64,000 nt of DNA from Pteria penguin (GCA_035048485.1 CM068585.1:21006001-21070000), one strand, 5' to 3'. Positions 1 to 12,010 are shown, numbered from the stretch's first letter. Program-made: numbers and translations. Notes: a model not told the origin generated them from the letters alone.

Positions 1-730
1 GTGGGATAAGTATCATAACTTAAGAATATGGCATAATGGGTGATAGATGTAGAATAAGTATCACATAACTTAAGGGTATGGCATAATAGGTGATAGATGT
101 AGGGTAAGTATCACATAACTTGAGGGTATGGCATAATACGTGATAGATGTTTGATAAGTATCACATAACTTAAGGGTATGGCATAATGCGTGATAGATGT
201 GGGATAAGTATCACATAACTTAAGGGTATGGCATAATAGGTGATAGATGTAGGGTAAGTATCACATAACTTAAGGGTATGGCATAATGCGTGATAGATGT
301 GGGATAAGTATCACATAATTTAAGGGTATGGCATAATGCGTGATTGATGTAGGATAAGTATCACATAACTTAAGGGTATGGCATAATACGTGATAGATGT
401 TTGATAAGTATCACATAACTTAAGGGTATGGCATAATGCGTGATAGATGTGGGATAAGTATCACATAACTTAAGGGTATGGCATAATAGGTGATAGATGT
501 AGGGTAAGTATCACATAACTTGAGGGTAAGGCATAATGCGTGATAGATGTAGGATAAGTATCACCTAATTTAAGGGTATGGCATAATGCGTGATAGATGT
601 AGGATAAGTATCACATAATTTAAGGGTATGGCATAATGCGTGATTGATGTAGGATAAGTATCACATAATTTAAGGGTATGGCATAATACATGATAGATGT
701 GAGATAAGTATCACATAACTTAAGGGTACG
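1..730. repeat. 50-bp minisatellite array
   Basis: About 14.5 head-to-tail copies of a 50-bp unit with the core TATCACATAACTTAAGGGTA followed by TGGCATAAT and TGATAGATGT. Copies differ by point changes (for example AATGCG, AATAGG, AATACG) and keep the period almost exactly. The array runs off the left edge. Positions 731-904 are a degenerate transition already containing GACATTATA words of the next array. Confidence 0.97.
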
Positions 731-904
731 AAGTACATAGCAGATGTTGGGCACTCATGACATTATAACGGGTCGCCGAGGATGGATGACAGTACGCTTG
801 ACATTATATTAGACAGTAATATATTTATGATAAAGTATTTCACAAGCGGGTGGCAAGGGATGACGTTAGCGAGCTTGACATTATACTAGATGGTTATAAC
901 TTAA

Positions 905-979
905 TATTATATTATATTATATTATATTATATTATATTATATTATATTATATTATATTATATTATATTATATTATATTA
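905..979. repeat. (ATTAT)n microsatellite
   Basis: About 15 uninterrupted copies of the pentanucleotide ATTAT, sitting directly before the 24-bp array, whose unit also contains ATTATATTA. It probably grew out of that word by slippage. Confidence 0.97.
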
Positions 980-1940
980 GGCGGTGAGCTGGACATTATA
1001 TTAGGTAGTGAACTTGACATACTAGATGATGAAGTTGAAATTACATGGAGGGGCGAATTGACATTATATTAGCTGGTGAGCTTGACAATATATTAGGTGT
1101 TGAGCTTGACACTATTATGCAGCGAGCTTGACATTATACTATATAGTGAGCTTGACACTATATTATGTAGTAAGTTTGAAATTATATTAGGTGGCGAGCT
1201 TGACGTTTTATTATGGGTGGGCTTGGCATGATATTTCGTGGTGAGCTTGAAATCATATTCCAATGCACACCGTATAAAATCCTGTATTTTGACTGTCAAA
1301 TTGTGTAAAACACTAACATGGTAACCCCTAATTATGCGGCGAGCTTGACATTATATCATATGGTAAGCTTGACATTATATTATGTGATGAGCTTGACATC
1401 ATATTTGGAGGTGAGCTTGGCATTATATTAGGCGGCGAGCTTGACATTATATTATGTGGTAACTTTGACATTATATTATGTGGTGAGCTTGACATACTTG
1501 GAGGTGATCATGAGCTTGACATTATATTAGGCGGCGAGCTTGACATTATATTATGTGGTAACCTTGACATTATATTAGGCGGCGAGCTTGACATTATATC
1601 ATGTGGTAACCTTGACATTATATTATGTGGTGGGCTTGACATTATATTATGTGGTGAACTTGACATTATATTAGGCGGCGAGCTTGACATTACATTATGT
1701 GGTAACCTTGACATTATATTAGGCGGCGAGCTTGACATAATATCATGTGGTAACCTTGACATTATATTATGTGGTGAGCTTGACATTATATTATGTGGTA
1801 ACCTTGACATTATATTAGGTGGTGAGCTTGACATTATATTATGTGGTAACCTTGACATTATATTATGTGGTTAGCTTGACATCATATTTGGAAGTGTGTT
1901 GGACATTATATTATGTGGTGAGCTTGACATTATTAGTTAT
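980..1940. repeat. 24-bp minisatellite array
   Basis: Roughly 35-40 copies of a 24-bp unit with the core GAGCTTGACATTATATTA followed by TGTGGT or GGCGGC. An AT-rich interruption lies near 1225-1330. Because 24 is divisible by three, the minus strand shows a 116-codon periodic frame (1508-1858) and the plus strand a shorter one; both are by-products of the repeat and not genes. Confidence 0.96.
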
Positions 1941-1984
1941 ATGGTATTTTACAGGGGTGATACGGAAATATATTGGGTCCATGA

Positions 1985-2031
1985 AAAAAGTTGTATTGGG
2001 CGAGGCGAAGCCGAGCGCAATACAACTTTTT
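1985..2031. repeat. Hairpin with GC-rich loop between two arrays
   Basis: A perfect 14-bp inverted repeat, arms 1985-1998 (AAAAAGTTGTATTG) and 2018-2031, encloses a 19-nt GC-rich centre containing GGCGAGGCGAAGCCGAG. It lies in the short gap between the 24-bp and 38-40-bp arrays. Function is unknown. Confidence 0.8.
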
Positions 2032-2040
2032 CATTATATT

Positions 2041-3265
2041 TTACGGATGGCAGATGAGGTGTGTGACTCGGATTATACAGGACGAACGGCAGATGACGTG
2101 TGTGGAATTGTATAGGAGGGAAAGTAGATGACGTGCGTGGTTGGAATTGTATAGGACGGATGACAGATGACGTGTAGCTTGGAATTTATAAGACGGACAG
2201 TAGATGACGTGTTTGACTGGGATTGTATAGGACGGACAGTAGATGACATGTGTGATTGGGATTGTATAGGACGGACAGTAGATGACATGTGTGGCTGGGA
2301 TTGTACAGGACGGACGGCAGATGACATGTGTGGCGGGATTGTATAGGACGTACAGTAGATGACGTGTGTGGCTGGGGTTGTATAGGACGGACAGTAGATG
2401 ACGTGTTTGGCTGGGATTGTATAGGACGGACGGCAGATGACATGTGTGGCGGGATTGTATCGGATGGACAGTAGATGAGGTGTGTGACTCGGATTGTATA
2501 GGACGGACGGCAGATGACATGTATGGCGGGATTGTATAGGATGGATAGTAGATGACGTGTGTGGCTGGGATTGTATAGGACGGACGGCAGATAACATGTG
2601 TGGCGGGATTGTATAGGATGGATAGTAGATGACGTGTGTGGCTGGGATTGTATAGGATGGACAGTAGATGACGTGTGTGGCTGGGATTATATAGGACGGA
2701 CAGCAGATGACGTGTGTGGCGGGATTGTATAGGACGGACGGCAGATGGGCGTGTGTGACTAGGATTGTATAAGACGGACAGTAGATGACGTGTGTGGCTG
2801 GAAATGTATAGGACGGACAGTAGATGACGTGTGTGGCTGGATTGTATAGGACGGACGGCAGATGGGCGTGTGTGACTAGGATTTTATAGGACGGACAGTA
2901 GATGACGTGTGTGGCGGGATTGTATAGGACGGACGGCAGATGGGCGTGTGTGACTAGGATTGTATAGGACGGGAAGTAGATGACGAGTGTGACTGGGATT
3001 GTATAGGACGGACGGCAGATGGCATGTGTGGCGGGATTTTATAGGACAGGCAGAAGATAACGTGTGGCTGGGATTATATGGGACGGACGGCAGGTGGGCG
3101 TGTGTGACTAGGATTGTATAGGACGGACAGTAGATGACGAGTGTGGCTGGAAATGTATAGGACGGACGGCAGATGACGTGTGTGGCTGGGATTGTATAGG
3201 ACGGACAGCTGATAAATCAGATGGTATAGTTTTGACGGCAACTGACATATTTGGCTTGGATTGAA
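2041..3265. repeat. 38-40-bp minisatellite array
   Basis: About 30 copies of a unit with the core TGTATAGGACGGACAGTAGA then TGACGTGTGTGGCTGGGAT. Length varies between copies (38-40 bp), and CAGTAGATGACGTG and CGGCAGATGGGCGTG variants alternate. Several overlapping minus-strand frames of 85-174 codons read through it in different phases, which marks them as periodic artefacts. The last copies decay toward 3265. Confidence 0.95.
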
Positions 3266-4382
3266 TAGGAGAGACTGCAGACGATTTGTGCGGATATTAA
3301 TATTTCTGTATTTTACTTTCGCTTGGTATTCAACGTGAAACACTAAACTTTTCATTGTATTGATTATTTTGATAAATATAAATAATCAATTATTTCCCTT
3401 AATACGTTGAATTATTTGTATCTCAAAACTTAGAAACTGCGATTACTCCAGGAAATATACGGGTCCTTAAGGGCTTCCGCTGGCGACCCAATGTGCTACT
3501 TTCTGCTTTAATTAAACAGCATAAACAACTATTTTCGATTCGGGAAACTTATCTGAAATTGCGTGGAAATCGTTGAATTTTCCATAATGTGAGAAATTCT
3601 TTTAATATGCATTCAATTGCAGCGTGTATGACTTATGAAATGATGCGAAGCTAAAATGAAATACCTCGTCAAAACGATGATAATCCTTTCTTTTGTTCAA
3701 GAAAATAATTTGAAACGCTTATGTAGGGTATATTTCAAACAGAAGGTGTTCAATTAATCTCGTCTAAACTCTAACAATTAAAGAGATAATTGGCAATTCG
3801 ATTAATCACTGATATTTGATAAGTGTTAATTAAGTCTGACAAGTATGAATGAGGTCTAGCCGATGTCAGTAATGCCGTCAATGAATATCAATAATGTCCA
3901 CTATATATATCCATTATATTCAAAAGCTTAGCTCCCGAAACCTGACTTGGTATCATTTACTATTTCTGAAATTTGTTTGCATATATATTAACCTGTAACT
4001 ATGTCTGAACACTTTATATATTCATATTGTGTATATCTGTATATAAGTTGTCTCAATACCAATGTATTCATTCGTTAATGAGAAATAAAGAATCTAATGA
4101 CTAGGTATTGTTAAAATCTGATAAGCATTCTCGACATCTACAAGTAATTACTTTTATCAATGACTTTTTGAAAATGAAATTTGATAAGAACTTATGATTT
4201 CGTGTAAGTGTAATTACATTATTAATGATAAAGTGTAATAAGTATAAATGATATCTGACAAACACATTAGGGATATCTGATAAATATGAAGGATATCTGT
4301 CAAGTATTAATAGTATATGATAATTAGGAAGGGAATCTGACAAAAATACAGGATATCTATAAAATATATATATATATATATA
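3266..4382. other. AT-rich DNA, no gene seen
   Basis: No coding-like frame. At about 4240-4360 there are four or five degenerate copies of a roughly 30-bp unit containing GGATATCTGA, followed by a short (AT)n run at 4362-4386 that abuts the Gypsy LTR. Confidence 0.7.
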
Positions 4383-4476
4383 TATAATGATATAGATACG
4401 ATCTTATGAGACCAGCAATCACGATACAAACCATGCGTGTGTGATTTCAATTATTGTCCAATATTCTCCTACATCA
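4383..4476 (-). repeat. 3' LTR of the Gypsy element
   Basis: Aligns end to end with 8452-8545, sharing the block ATGCGTGTGTGATTTCA and the terminal ACATCA. The left end reads TATAATG where the other copy has TGTAATG, so the TG terminus has decayed. No obvious polypurine tract borders it, probably because of the deletion and insertion next to it. Confidence 0.8.
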
Positions 4477-4533
4477 CGTGACATAAATCAATCAGATACT
4501 AGAAGGATAAAAGCGATATTAAAACATCTCCCT

Positions 4534-4799
4534 TCTTAAAGGGAAATAGTCCGAGACTGGAAAATTATAGCATGAAAAGGATACATTACGACAATATCTT
4601 ATTTTTCCTGTATTGCATAAATTATAACTTTGTGTTAATTGCAAAATATAAAACTAAAATCCCTCAATGTTTTCGTAGAATAGAGGTAATTGAGTCGGAT
4701 TAAATTTGGTTGGTTTCAATTCTCCAAATTAGGCGATGCTCCGCTCATAGTCATGCGCGTGTGCAAATGTTCACTGGAGAAAACAACAACAATGGTTCA
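4534..4799. repeat. Dispersed repeat DR3, copy 1 (inside Gypsy)
   Basis: About 265 bp, closely matching 11091-11345 in the same orientation, from CTTAAAGGG and AGTCCGAGACTGG to AACAACAACAATGGTTCA. It interrupts the Gypsy element between the 3' LTR and RNase H. No terminal inverted repeat, tRNA head or coding frame is evident, so the class is unknown. Confidence 0.85.
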
Positions 4800-5114
4800 A
4801 TGGTTTTCTATCTTTTCTATTTGAGCGTAGTCTACTTCAATATGAGCTAAGGATTTTGATGCATATGCTACTGGCTTACCATTTTGCATGATAGTAGCTC
4901 CAAGACCGTATTTTGATGCATCCTCTTGTAAGGTCTTAGAATCAAAATATGATAACACAGGTCTTGTGCTGGAGGTAAGTAAGGCCTTGACCTTGTTAAA
5001 TGAGTCAATTTGGGGTTTGTCCCATGTGAATATTACATCTTTAACAAGTAATTGGCGTAAAGGTGTGGTTATTTCAGATAGGTTGGGTGCATACTTGGAT
5101 AGGTATGTGGCCAT
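4797..5114 (-). pseudogene. Gypsy RNase H fragment
   Basis: A 105-codon frame contains the RT connection (LSKYAPNLSEITTPLRQLL) and the RNase H start. The motif around EDASKYGLGATI has D at the first catalytic position and is followed by GKPVAYASKSL and a Y-QIEK helix, all typical of Ty3/Gypsy RNase H. It is cut off just after this helix by DR3, so the remaining catalytic residues are absent. It is one frame away from the upstream RT. Confidence 0.85.
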
Positions 5115-5125
5115 GCCTAAAATGT

Positions 5126-5830
5126 TTATAGTTCGGACCTGTTGGCCAGGGGTGCCATGTCCTGTATGGCTGAGAATTTGTCTGGGTCAGATTGTATACC
5201 TTCGGACGATATAACATGTCCAAAGTACTTGACACTAGAGGGACCGACTTGAAGATTCTCTTTGCTCAATTTGAGACCAGTGTCTTTTGCTCTATTGAGA
5301 GCAGCAGGTAGGGCTTGGTTATGCTCACTAGTGGTCTTACCAAAGACTAAAATATCATCAACCAGAGCCATAACTCTAGGTAAGTCATTGAATGCTTCGT
5401 CGACTTTCCTCAGGAATAAGTCCTGAGAACAATTAAGGCCAAATGGAAGCCTTAGGAACCTGTATCTTCCCATGTGTGTATTAAATGTGGTAAGGTATGT
5501 TGACCTTTCATTAAGTTTAATGTACCAGTAGCCAGCTCTTACGTGTAGTTTAGGTAAGTATTTGGCACCACTAAGATCTGGAAGGACATCTTCTAATGTT
5601 TTCATAGGACGATGGGATCTAAGTACTGCCATATTAAGCGGGTCTTTGGGGTCCGGACACACTCTGAGTTTACCAGAATCAGATTTCTCAACCACTACTA
5701 GCGAGTTAACCCATTCTGTGGGTCTGGCGACCTTGGTAATTATACCTTGACCTTCCATTTTGTCGAGTTCATCAGCGAGTTTAGTTTGTAAGGCTACGGG
5801 GATTCTGCGGGGTGGATGTATGACAGGGAT
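5126..5830 (-). pseudogene. Gypsy reverse transcriptase fragment
   Basis: The main open frame is 5126-5758 (210 codons); homology continues in the same frame upstream to about 5830 (HPPRRIP ... LADELDKM), so the methionine at 5758 is internal. Visible motifs are TEWVNSLVVVEKSDSGKLR, LPFGLNCSQD and the catalytic LVDDILVFG, followed by KYFGHVISSEG in the thumb. Motif A has LHVRAGYW where DLKAGYW-like sequence with a catalytic Asp is expected, so that Asp is lost and the enzyme would be inactive. Frame breaks lie at about 5120 and 5830. Confidence 0.92.
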
Positions 5831-6085
5831 GCATTGGGGTCAATGCTTACATTGGATTCCCCTGATAATACATGTAAAGCAATTCCCTCAAAAGTACCTG
5901 AGAATTCAGAAAAACTTGGTCTTTAGTCGTGGGTAACTGTTTTTTACGGGCGAGACAGACGAGTCACACGTGTACACTAGTTTAATCAGACCGAACTTGA
6001 TAATATTTCTCATACTTAAAATAGGTGTGGACTTGGTATCCAAGATATGAAAGGTAACATTTGACCTTTTGTCTTTATATGAGCA

Positions 6086-6448
6086 CTAGAGTTCACATTG
6101 ACCTAGTGTGGTTAGTCCTTGACCTCCATACGCAGACAACCTTGCACCACTTGGGGTAATGGGAACAGACAGCGCCATATCATCGTATAAACTCTTAGGT
6201 AAAATGTTTACCTGTGAACCATTATCTAATTTAAGGTGTACAGGATTAGTACCAATCTGCATATTACAGAATGCTCGATCAACAATATTTTGGTTTACAT
6301 CATTAATGCTAGTACATGTACCAATGCTATCAATGAAAAATTTATCAGACGGTGAGTGTGGATTGTCGAAATGCAAAGCATCATTGGTGTAATTACTATC
6401 ATCATTAAGTGAAAAAGACTGCATATCCTCGTTGCTTAACACATTCAA
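6086..6448 (-). pseudogene. Gypsy aspartic protease fragment
   Basis: A 120-codon frame ends in a retropepsin-like segment: LKLDNGSQVNILP followed by LSAYGGQGLTTLGQC. The active-site triplet reads D-N-G instead of D-T-G or D-S-G. This may be a family variant or decay. It lies between the zinc knuckle (upstream on the minus strand) and RT, as expected for a Gypsy gag-pol. Confidence 0.8.
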
Positions 6449-6464
6449 TTCATGAACATTGACG

Positions 6465-6825
6465 TAATATGTTTAAGCAAAATGATTAAGCCGATAACAT
6501 TCGGAACACTGTTTCCCTTGCGCTGGACACTTTTGCCCGCCTGGGTGGTTTGGTTTCATACCGCATTGTCCGCATTCACTTTCTGGAATTGTTTTACCTT
6601 TTTTTTTCGGATGTGGCCATCATGGCGCGAAGTTCGTCAGCTTCGGCTAGCTTGACCAGAGTCCGAGTTTTAACGCGTATCAGCATGTGCGGATTTCTGA
6701 CGGAACTTGCATGGTCTTCCATTATTGTTCTTAAAGCTTTTTTTTCTCGGATTGGTGCAGCGCACAGTGTAAACTTCTTGAGAGCTCATAGTTTTTAAAT
6801 GTTCTTGCGAGTATTCGTGAGTTTA
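6465..6825 (-). pseudogene. Gypsy gag C-terminus and zinc knuckle
   Basis: This is too broken to show as one frame. At about 6735-6825 a gag-like segment reads EYSQEHLKTMSSQEVYTVR. At about 6475-6590 a nucleocapsid-like motif reads CGQCGMK, then H-PGGQ-CPAQGKQC and SEC-RLNHFA. This double-knuckle layout is familiar from Gypsy elements of aquatic invertebrates. A stop follows NHFA directly, and at least one frameshift separates the two parts. Confidence 0.75.
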
Positions 6826-7321
6826 GGCAATTAGTTGCCTTTGTTACAGACGACACCTAGTGGTGAAGCGCAACCTTGTATAGTTCAACCCTAGTTCCTA
6901 GATGGATTGTGGCCCTGCTTCAGAATCTAAGTATCAGAATACCAAATGATAGGAAAACAGTTTCAATACTTTAATAACATGTAACATAGAATATATAACA
7001 TGTATCAAAATAAAGCAGTTATCAAAATAAAGTGTTCATGTTCCTTATACTGAAGTCCAAAAATGTATAAAGGATATAGAGTTTTAATGATGAAATAAGT
7101 TTATAAGCACCAAATTCTGTCAAATAGACCCAAAAATGAGATAATACAAAAGTATGTAAACAAAACTTAATCACACTGAAAATCAAAATATCGGAAAAAG
7201 AAATCAAAATCAGAGACATGACTCTAAAATGATAATCAAATATGATAAGCTACCGAGTATTTTAGAGATTAAATTTACACCTGACACCTGAAAAGTACTA
7301 AATAATCCTATAATAAAGGAG

Positions 7322-7436
<115 letters not shown>

Positions 7437-7554
7437 CCTATAACTAAATAGAATTAAGCCAAAATATGCATGAGCCTGGATCTAGAGAGGACGGAATTCC
7501 TCTAATTTAGATAAACAAAAGTAAGATGGCCGATACATGTATGTACGCTTGTGT

Positions 7555-7556
<2 letters not shown>

Positions 7557-7599
<43 letters not shown>
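7557..7599. repeat. (GA)n microsatellite
   Basis: About 21 uninterrupted AG/GA dinucleotides inside the insertion that splits gag. Confidence 0.97.
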
Positions 7600-7603
<4 letters not shown>

Positions 7604-7931
7604 CAGACCTGAGGTCTTTCACGATTAGAGGGAGTTTAACTAATATCGACCCGGTATATATACCCGATTGAGAACTAAGAGAAAATGATTTGCCAATTAG
7701 AATACAGATAACAAAACTGCTTTAACAGAAATAGCAAAATGGCGGACAATACAAACATACGAGTATATCGTAGATGAAAACAAGACATATTGAATAAAAC
7801 AGTCTAAATACGAGAAAATAAGACAAGTACAAAGTAAGTACACGTAAATGAGAATTGAATCATAATGAGCTAATCAAATGAAATGACGAAAAACGTCACT
7901 AACTCCGAATAGAACTTAGAAAAATATCGTA

Positions 7932-8420
7932 TCATGACACCTTGTCGAGGGTGAGCGTTTCACCAACATTGATGAGCTTCTCTCTCACATTTTGCGAGGA
8001 GATTCCAAACACAATTTGGTCTCTAACCATCTCATCTGGATTGTTGTACGCACAGTCTTTAATAATAGATTTCAGCTTCGTTACGAACTGTTTTACTGAG
8101 TTGGCGCTTTGCATTTCTTTGTTAAATTTAAATCTGGCAAAGATCGGATTTAGTTTGGGATGTACGTACCGCTTGAACCGATCGTAGGGGGGCTGAAATT
8201 TCTTTCCATCGTCCCCTGCTAGGTCTGACAACGTTGCAAATATTTCTCTGCCTCGATCACCTACCCACAGTAGTAGATACTTGACTTTGATCTCTTCATC
8301 TTTGTCCAACAGAGGCCCTTCGAAATGCAAAGTCACGTAGTCGTGGAACTTTTTCCACGCTTTCGGGAGATTTGTCGACTCCCAGTCCATTTTTGGCATC
8401 AGTAGGCCTGTAAGATCCAT
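7932..8420 (-). pseudogene. Gypsy gag (capsid) fragment
   Basis: A 162-codon frame begins with ATG only 20 nt after the primer binding site, the expected position for gag. It reads like Ty3/Gypsy capsid: AWKKFHDYVTLHFEG, YLLLWVGDRGREIFATL, NPIFARFKFNKEMQ, FVTKLKSIIKDC, DQIVFGISSQNVREKLI, LTLDKVS. The frame ends where the 1.1-kb insertion starts. No frameshift is visible inside this part. Confidence 0.85.
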
Positions 8421-8440
8421 TGCTGAGCAATGTCAGTTGT

Positions 8441-8451
8441 TTCTGACACCA
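8441..8451 (-). promoter_or_regulatory. Primer binding site, tRNA-Leu type
   Basis: On the minus strand the base after the LTR terminal CA begins TGGTGTCAGAA, which is complementary to the 3' end TTCTGACACCA found in animal tRNA-Leu. It marks where minus-strand DNA synthesis of the retrotransposon would be primed and fixes the inner edge of the 5' LTR at 8452. Confidence 0.8.
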
Positions 8452-8545
8452 TGTAATGGTATGCATACGATCTGTTAAGACCGATAATCACGACACAAAT
8501 TATGCGTGTGTGATTTCATTTATTCTCCAGTGTTCTCTAACATCA
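8452..8545 (-). repeat. 5' LTR of the Gypsy element
   Basis: 94 bp, with TG...CA ends (TGTAATGG ... AACATCA on the plus strand). It is homologous along its whole length to 4383-4476. It is short for a Gypsy LTR, and no TATA box or polyadenylation signal can be assigned safely. Confidence 0.8.
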
Positions 8546-11090
8546 TTGTACTTTATATGTACCTTATTCTTGTTAAAGTTATTGTGTTGTTGATGCTGAA
8601 TGCACACATAGGACAACATACAAAATGTTAAAAACATCTACTTGCATATTTAAACAAAACATAAAAAATCGATGAATCTTTCGTTCTTCTCTCATTTTCA
8701 TTACTTCAATATAAGTACTTTGTTTTGTTAGAGATTCCATAATGTGAAAGAATCAGATGCCTCCTGTCTCTTACATTGTTTACTTAGGGCATTTACATTA
8801 AATGTGCATCTTTACATAAGATAAAAGCTTGTGTCATTAAGTATCGATTATCTTAAAAGCCTATCTAACGTCTGATGAAGAACTGACAACGCACTGACGA
8901 GTAGGACAACCAGACGTTTAGATTGAGATGAAGTGGAGGGCCATTTAGATAATTAATACCATATAGTCATACTTATCCCTGTCACACATTTCACTGTATC
9001 AGATATTTCTACAATATTGACAAGAATGATGCAGAACTGAGCTTACTACTAAATCCCCTAGGTTTGTTTTCTTGGTTATCAGAAAATGCTTGGCGGACAT
9101 GGCAAGCTAGCTAGAGATGCTTACAACACCTAGATTTATCTGAAAATAGATTTTATTTCATACCAGTTTTTGTTTCACCGATTTTCACAATTTCTTTATA
9201 ATTACACGTTTACATGTATAATTCTATGTTAGCAATTCTTATTGGCTTTACTAGACCTAGTTTGATATCATCATTTTAATATTTGTGGATTTTGTATTGT
9301 GTCAAAAAATGTAAGTTCTACTACTGCTATTGGACCATACAAGTTCGTGATTTATTCCGGCTGTTAATCCGCACAGTCTAAACTCATATATGTCCATGAT
9401 AGCAAGGTTTTAGAGGTTGCCACGCGTGTCTTTTACAACACCTGAGAGGGTATCGGTGAATCCCTTGTCAAAAATTGAAAACTGAGGGAAACGGAGAACA
9501 TTTTGACAGTGAATTAGCCGTAAACCTGTCAGTTATTTTTTAAACGCATGCATTATTAGCCTTTTCTAATGCATAAAAATGAGTATAACGGTATACATAT
9601 TCAAACTTGTCATGACGCCATAAACAAAACTGCAGTGAAACGTGAATCCCATTGCAGTTTTCAGAACTGTCAAGCATTGAGATCACGTGTTACAAGCAGA
9701 ATGAAAAGGGTTAATCACCGTAAAATGTTTCGTATATAATTTCTGTGATTTAACTTTGTGCCTGTTCATGTGTATGTGTTTACTGGCCTAGTGATAGGGC
9801 ATATCGTCTGGAAAGTTTGATCATATATTATATTCTAGTATTTTGTATAGCCGAACTCGATTTCCCATGTCTGTGATCTCTTTGAGCGTTTATATACCGA
9901 TATATACCAATAATATCTAAGATATATAGGGAAACATAATGTCTGCTTATCTGATGATGACGGCTACTGGTTCCAAATAATTTTAATACAACAATATCGA
10001 AGCTATAACTTCAGTGTTGGTAATTCGGATATAATGGATATTGAGGATACTTTTTAATGAAAGGATATTTAGAAATAACTTCTTATTCTAGTATATATAT
10101 ACATACATGTATACCCATTACATAAAATACGTATAGTATTTCATGTACATAAAACATGGTGGGCGGTAGTCTGCTACTCGAGGCCTTCCGAATGAGCTAG
10201 ATATCAATGTATCAGGCTGAGTGGGTGGTTGTTGAATGTTGTATCATTGACATTGATGACTGGCCTGGGACCAATCTGATCGGCCTGAGGGGTAAACAGG
10301 TACTTTCTGAAGATAACAGGAAATGAGAGTCCTCTAAATGCCACAGAAGACAAAGTGTAATGGATGTAACGTGCGACATTCCCGTTCTATGCTAGACTAT
10401 CTGTCTGTTGACATCTGCATGCAATGTAATTAAAGCTAAACTTAGGAAATACTGGGCAGCAAATCGCTTAATTTTTAATCAGTGTCTATTCTAGCATTTA
10501 TCTCTGACACATGAGCTGGCTTTATGTACTATTTTATTCCATTAATGGCAATTATAGTTCCTCTGTCGTGACATTAGCAAAGCTGTATTGACGAAATAAG
10601 TAGAAAACATCAATTATACATGTGCGATAACTTCGTTTTATGTTGGGAAGCATTGCCATTCATCGGTACTGTTCAATATGTTAATTACTTTGCCGGTAAA
10701 ACAGCAGGGTAGATTTATAGCGGCATGATAACTTCCTTTATCTAGCACCACCTAAGCTGCGTAGAAATTTTGTAATCTCAACCAACTATCATGAAAGCAA
10801 AACAATAAACATTTTTTTTTGTTCTTAATCGGTCCAATAACTATTTCAGAATTAAAATTTAAGCAATACAATTTTACATTCAGCAATTTAAGAAAAGTAA
10901 AACATTTCTCATTCTCTTGTTTAAGTAAACGAGAAGAAGAAGAAGAAGAGAAAGAAGAAGAAATAATACATAAGTGCATTAAATTTCACCGTGTAGAATT
11001 CATATCATTACATTTCAATAAATTCCAAATATTCCAAAACCAATAATATGCTATAGAACTAATTATCTTTCTGATATTTTCCTCTTTTTA
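8546..11090. other. AT-rich DNA, no gene seen
   Basis: No convincing coding frame or transposon end. A GAA/GAAGAA purine tract at 10931-10962 produces overlapping Lys/Glu-rich and Ser-rich frames (10752-11046) that I regard as spurious. Confidence 0.65.
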
Positions 11091-11345
11091 CTTAAAGGGG
11101 CCTGGTCCGAGACTGGAAAATTATAGTATGAAAAGAATAAATTACGACAATATCTTATTTTTCCTGTTTTGCATAAATTATAAACTTTGTGTTGATTGCA
11201 AAATCTAAAAATGAAATTCCTCAATGTTTTCTTAGAATAAAGGTAAATGAGTCGAATTAAATTCGGTTGGCTTCAATTCTCCAAATAAGGCGATGCGCCG
11301 CCCATAATCATGCGCATGCAGAAAACAACAAAAATGGTTCACATG
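11091..11345. repeat. Dispersed repeat DR3, copy 2
   Basis: Matches 4534-4799 with small indels through GAAAATTATAGTATGAAAAG, TCTTATTTTTCCTGT and ATGGTTCA. It lies in unrelated flanking DNA, which shows that DR3 is an independent mobile or dispersed unit. Confidence 0.85.
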
Positions 11346-11407
11346 GAAAGATACGAGCACGGGAAAAGCAAAAGTGCGGTAGAAAAAAACTATACACAGA
11401 CGTCTAG

Positions 11408-11462
11408 GCAAAAAGAAGAAAAAAAAAAAAAAAAAAGGAAAAAAAAAAAAAAAAAAAAAACC
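11408..11462. repeat. A-rich low-complexity tract
   Basis: Mostly A with scattered G. It creates a Lys-rich plus-strand frame and a Phe-rich minus-strand frame (11232-11528), neither credible as a gene. Confidence 0.95.
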
Positions 11463-11847
11463 AGAAAAGTGGAACAAATTTTAGATTCTGGTAAAGCTCG
11501 AGTTTCATTGTCACGTGATTTCCTCTGACCGTCCTCATCAATATTCAAAGAGTTGGCTTAGTTATATTGCAAATTTAAAACGGGCATGCCTCGTTAACGA
11601 CATCGACTTTGGTAACGATACTTTTTACACATCTTAGATAATGTACTAACAATCGATTGCCGTTTAAGAATTCCGTTTACATTTTTTATGCTTTTCCCCG
11701 ACTTCAATCGGACCATGCTCTTCTAAGAATCAGTAGAATTACGTGGAATATAACGTTGATGTATTCGCTTAAGATAAAAATGTATACAAACATATTTTAA
11801 TTGTTTTCAACGAATTGATCTGATCCTTGTGCAGAGCTATTTCCACA

Positions 11848-12010
11848 ATGGCAGATTTAGAAGGAAAGGGGGAGGTGTTTCTGAAAATATTACAAAAACA
11901 GGTCATTTTCGACCATTTGTAGGGCTGCAACCCCCTTTCTGGACTGTATAGTGCAAAACATTAGTCATAGGAGGATGCAACTCCCCTCCACCCCTTGAAA
12001 AAAGTTCTAT
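11848..12010. mobile_element. Possible MITE relic with GGCAGATTTAGA end
   Basis: Starts AATGGCAGATTTAGAAGG and ends in a C-rich CCACCCCTTGAAAAAAG stretch. The same layout in the opposite orientation is seen in the small insertion at 20194-20346. The resemblance is mainly in the ends, so the assignment is tentative. Confidence 0.35.

Noticed and set aside
1..730. CRISPR-like regular repeats here and in the other arrays
   Set aside because: Units are head-to-tail with no unique spacers, the genome is eukaryotic, and no cas-like gene is present.
1..730. Telomeric repeat because of TTAAGGGTA words
   Set aside because: The unit is 50 bp and lacks tandem TTAGGG.
1508..2597. Long minus-strand frames of 85-174 codons
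   Set aside because: They lie within 24-bp and 38-40-bp tandem arrays and repeat the same short peptide in several overlapping phases.
11232..11528. Lys-rich and Phe-rich frames
   Set aside because: They are created by an A-rich tract next to DR3; no conserved domain.
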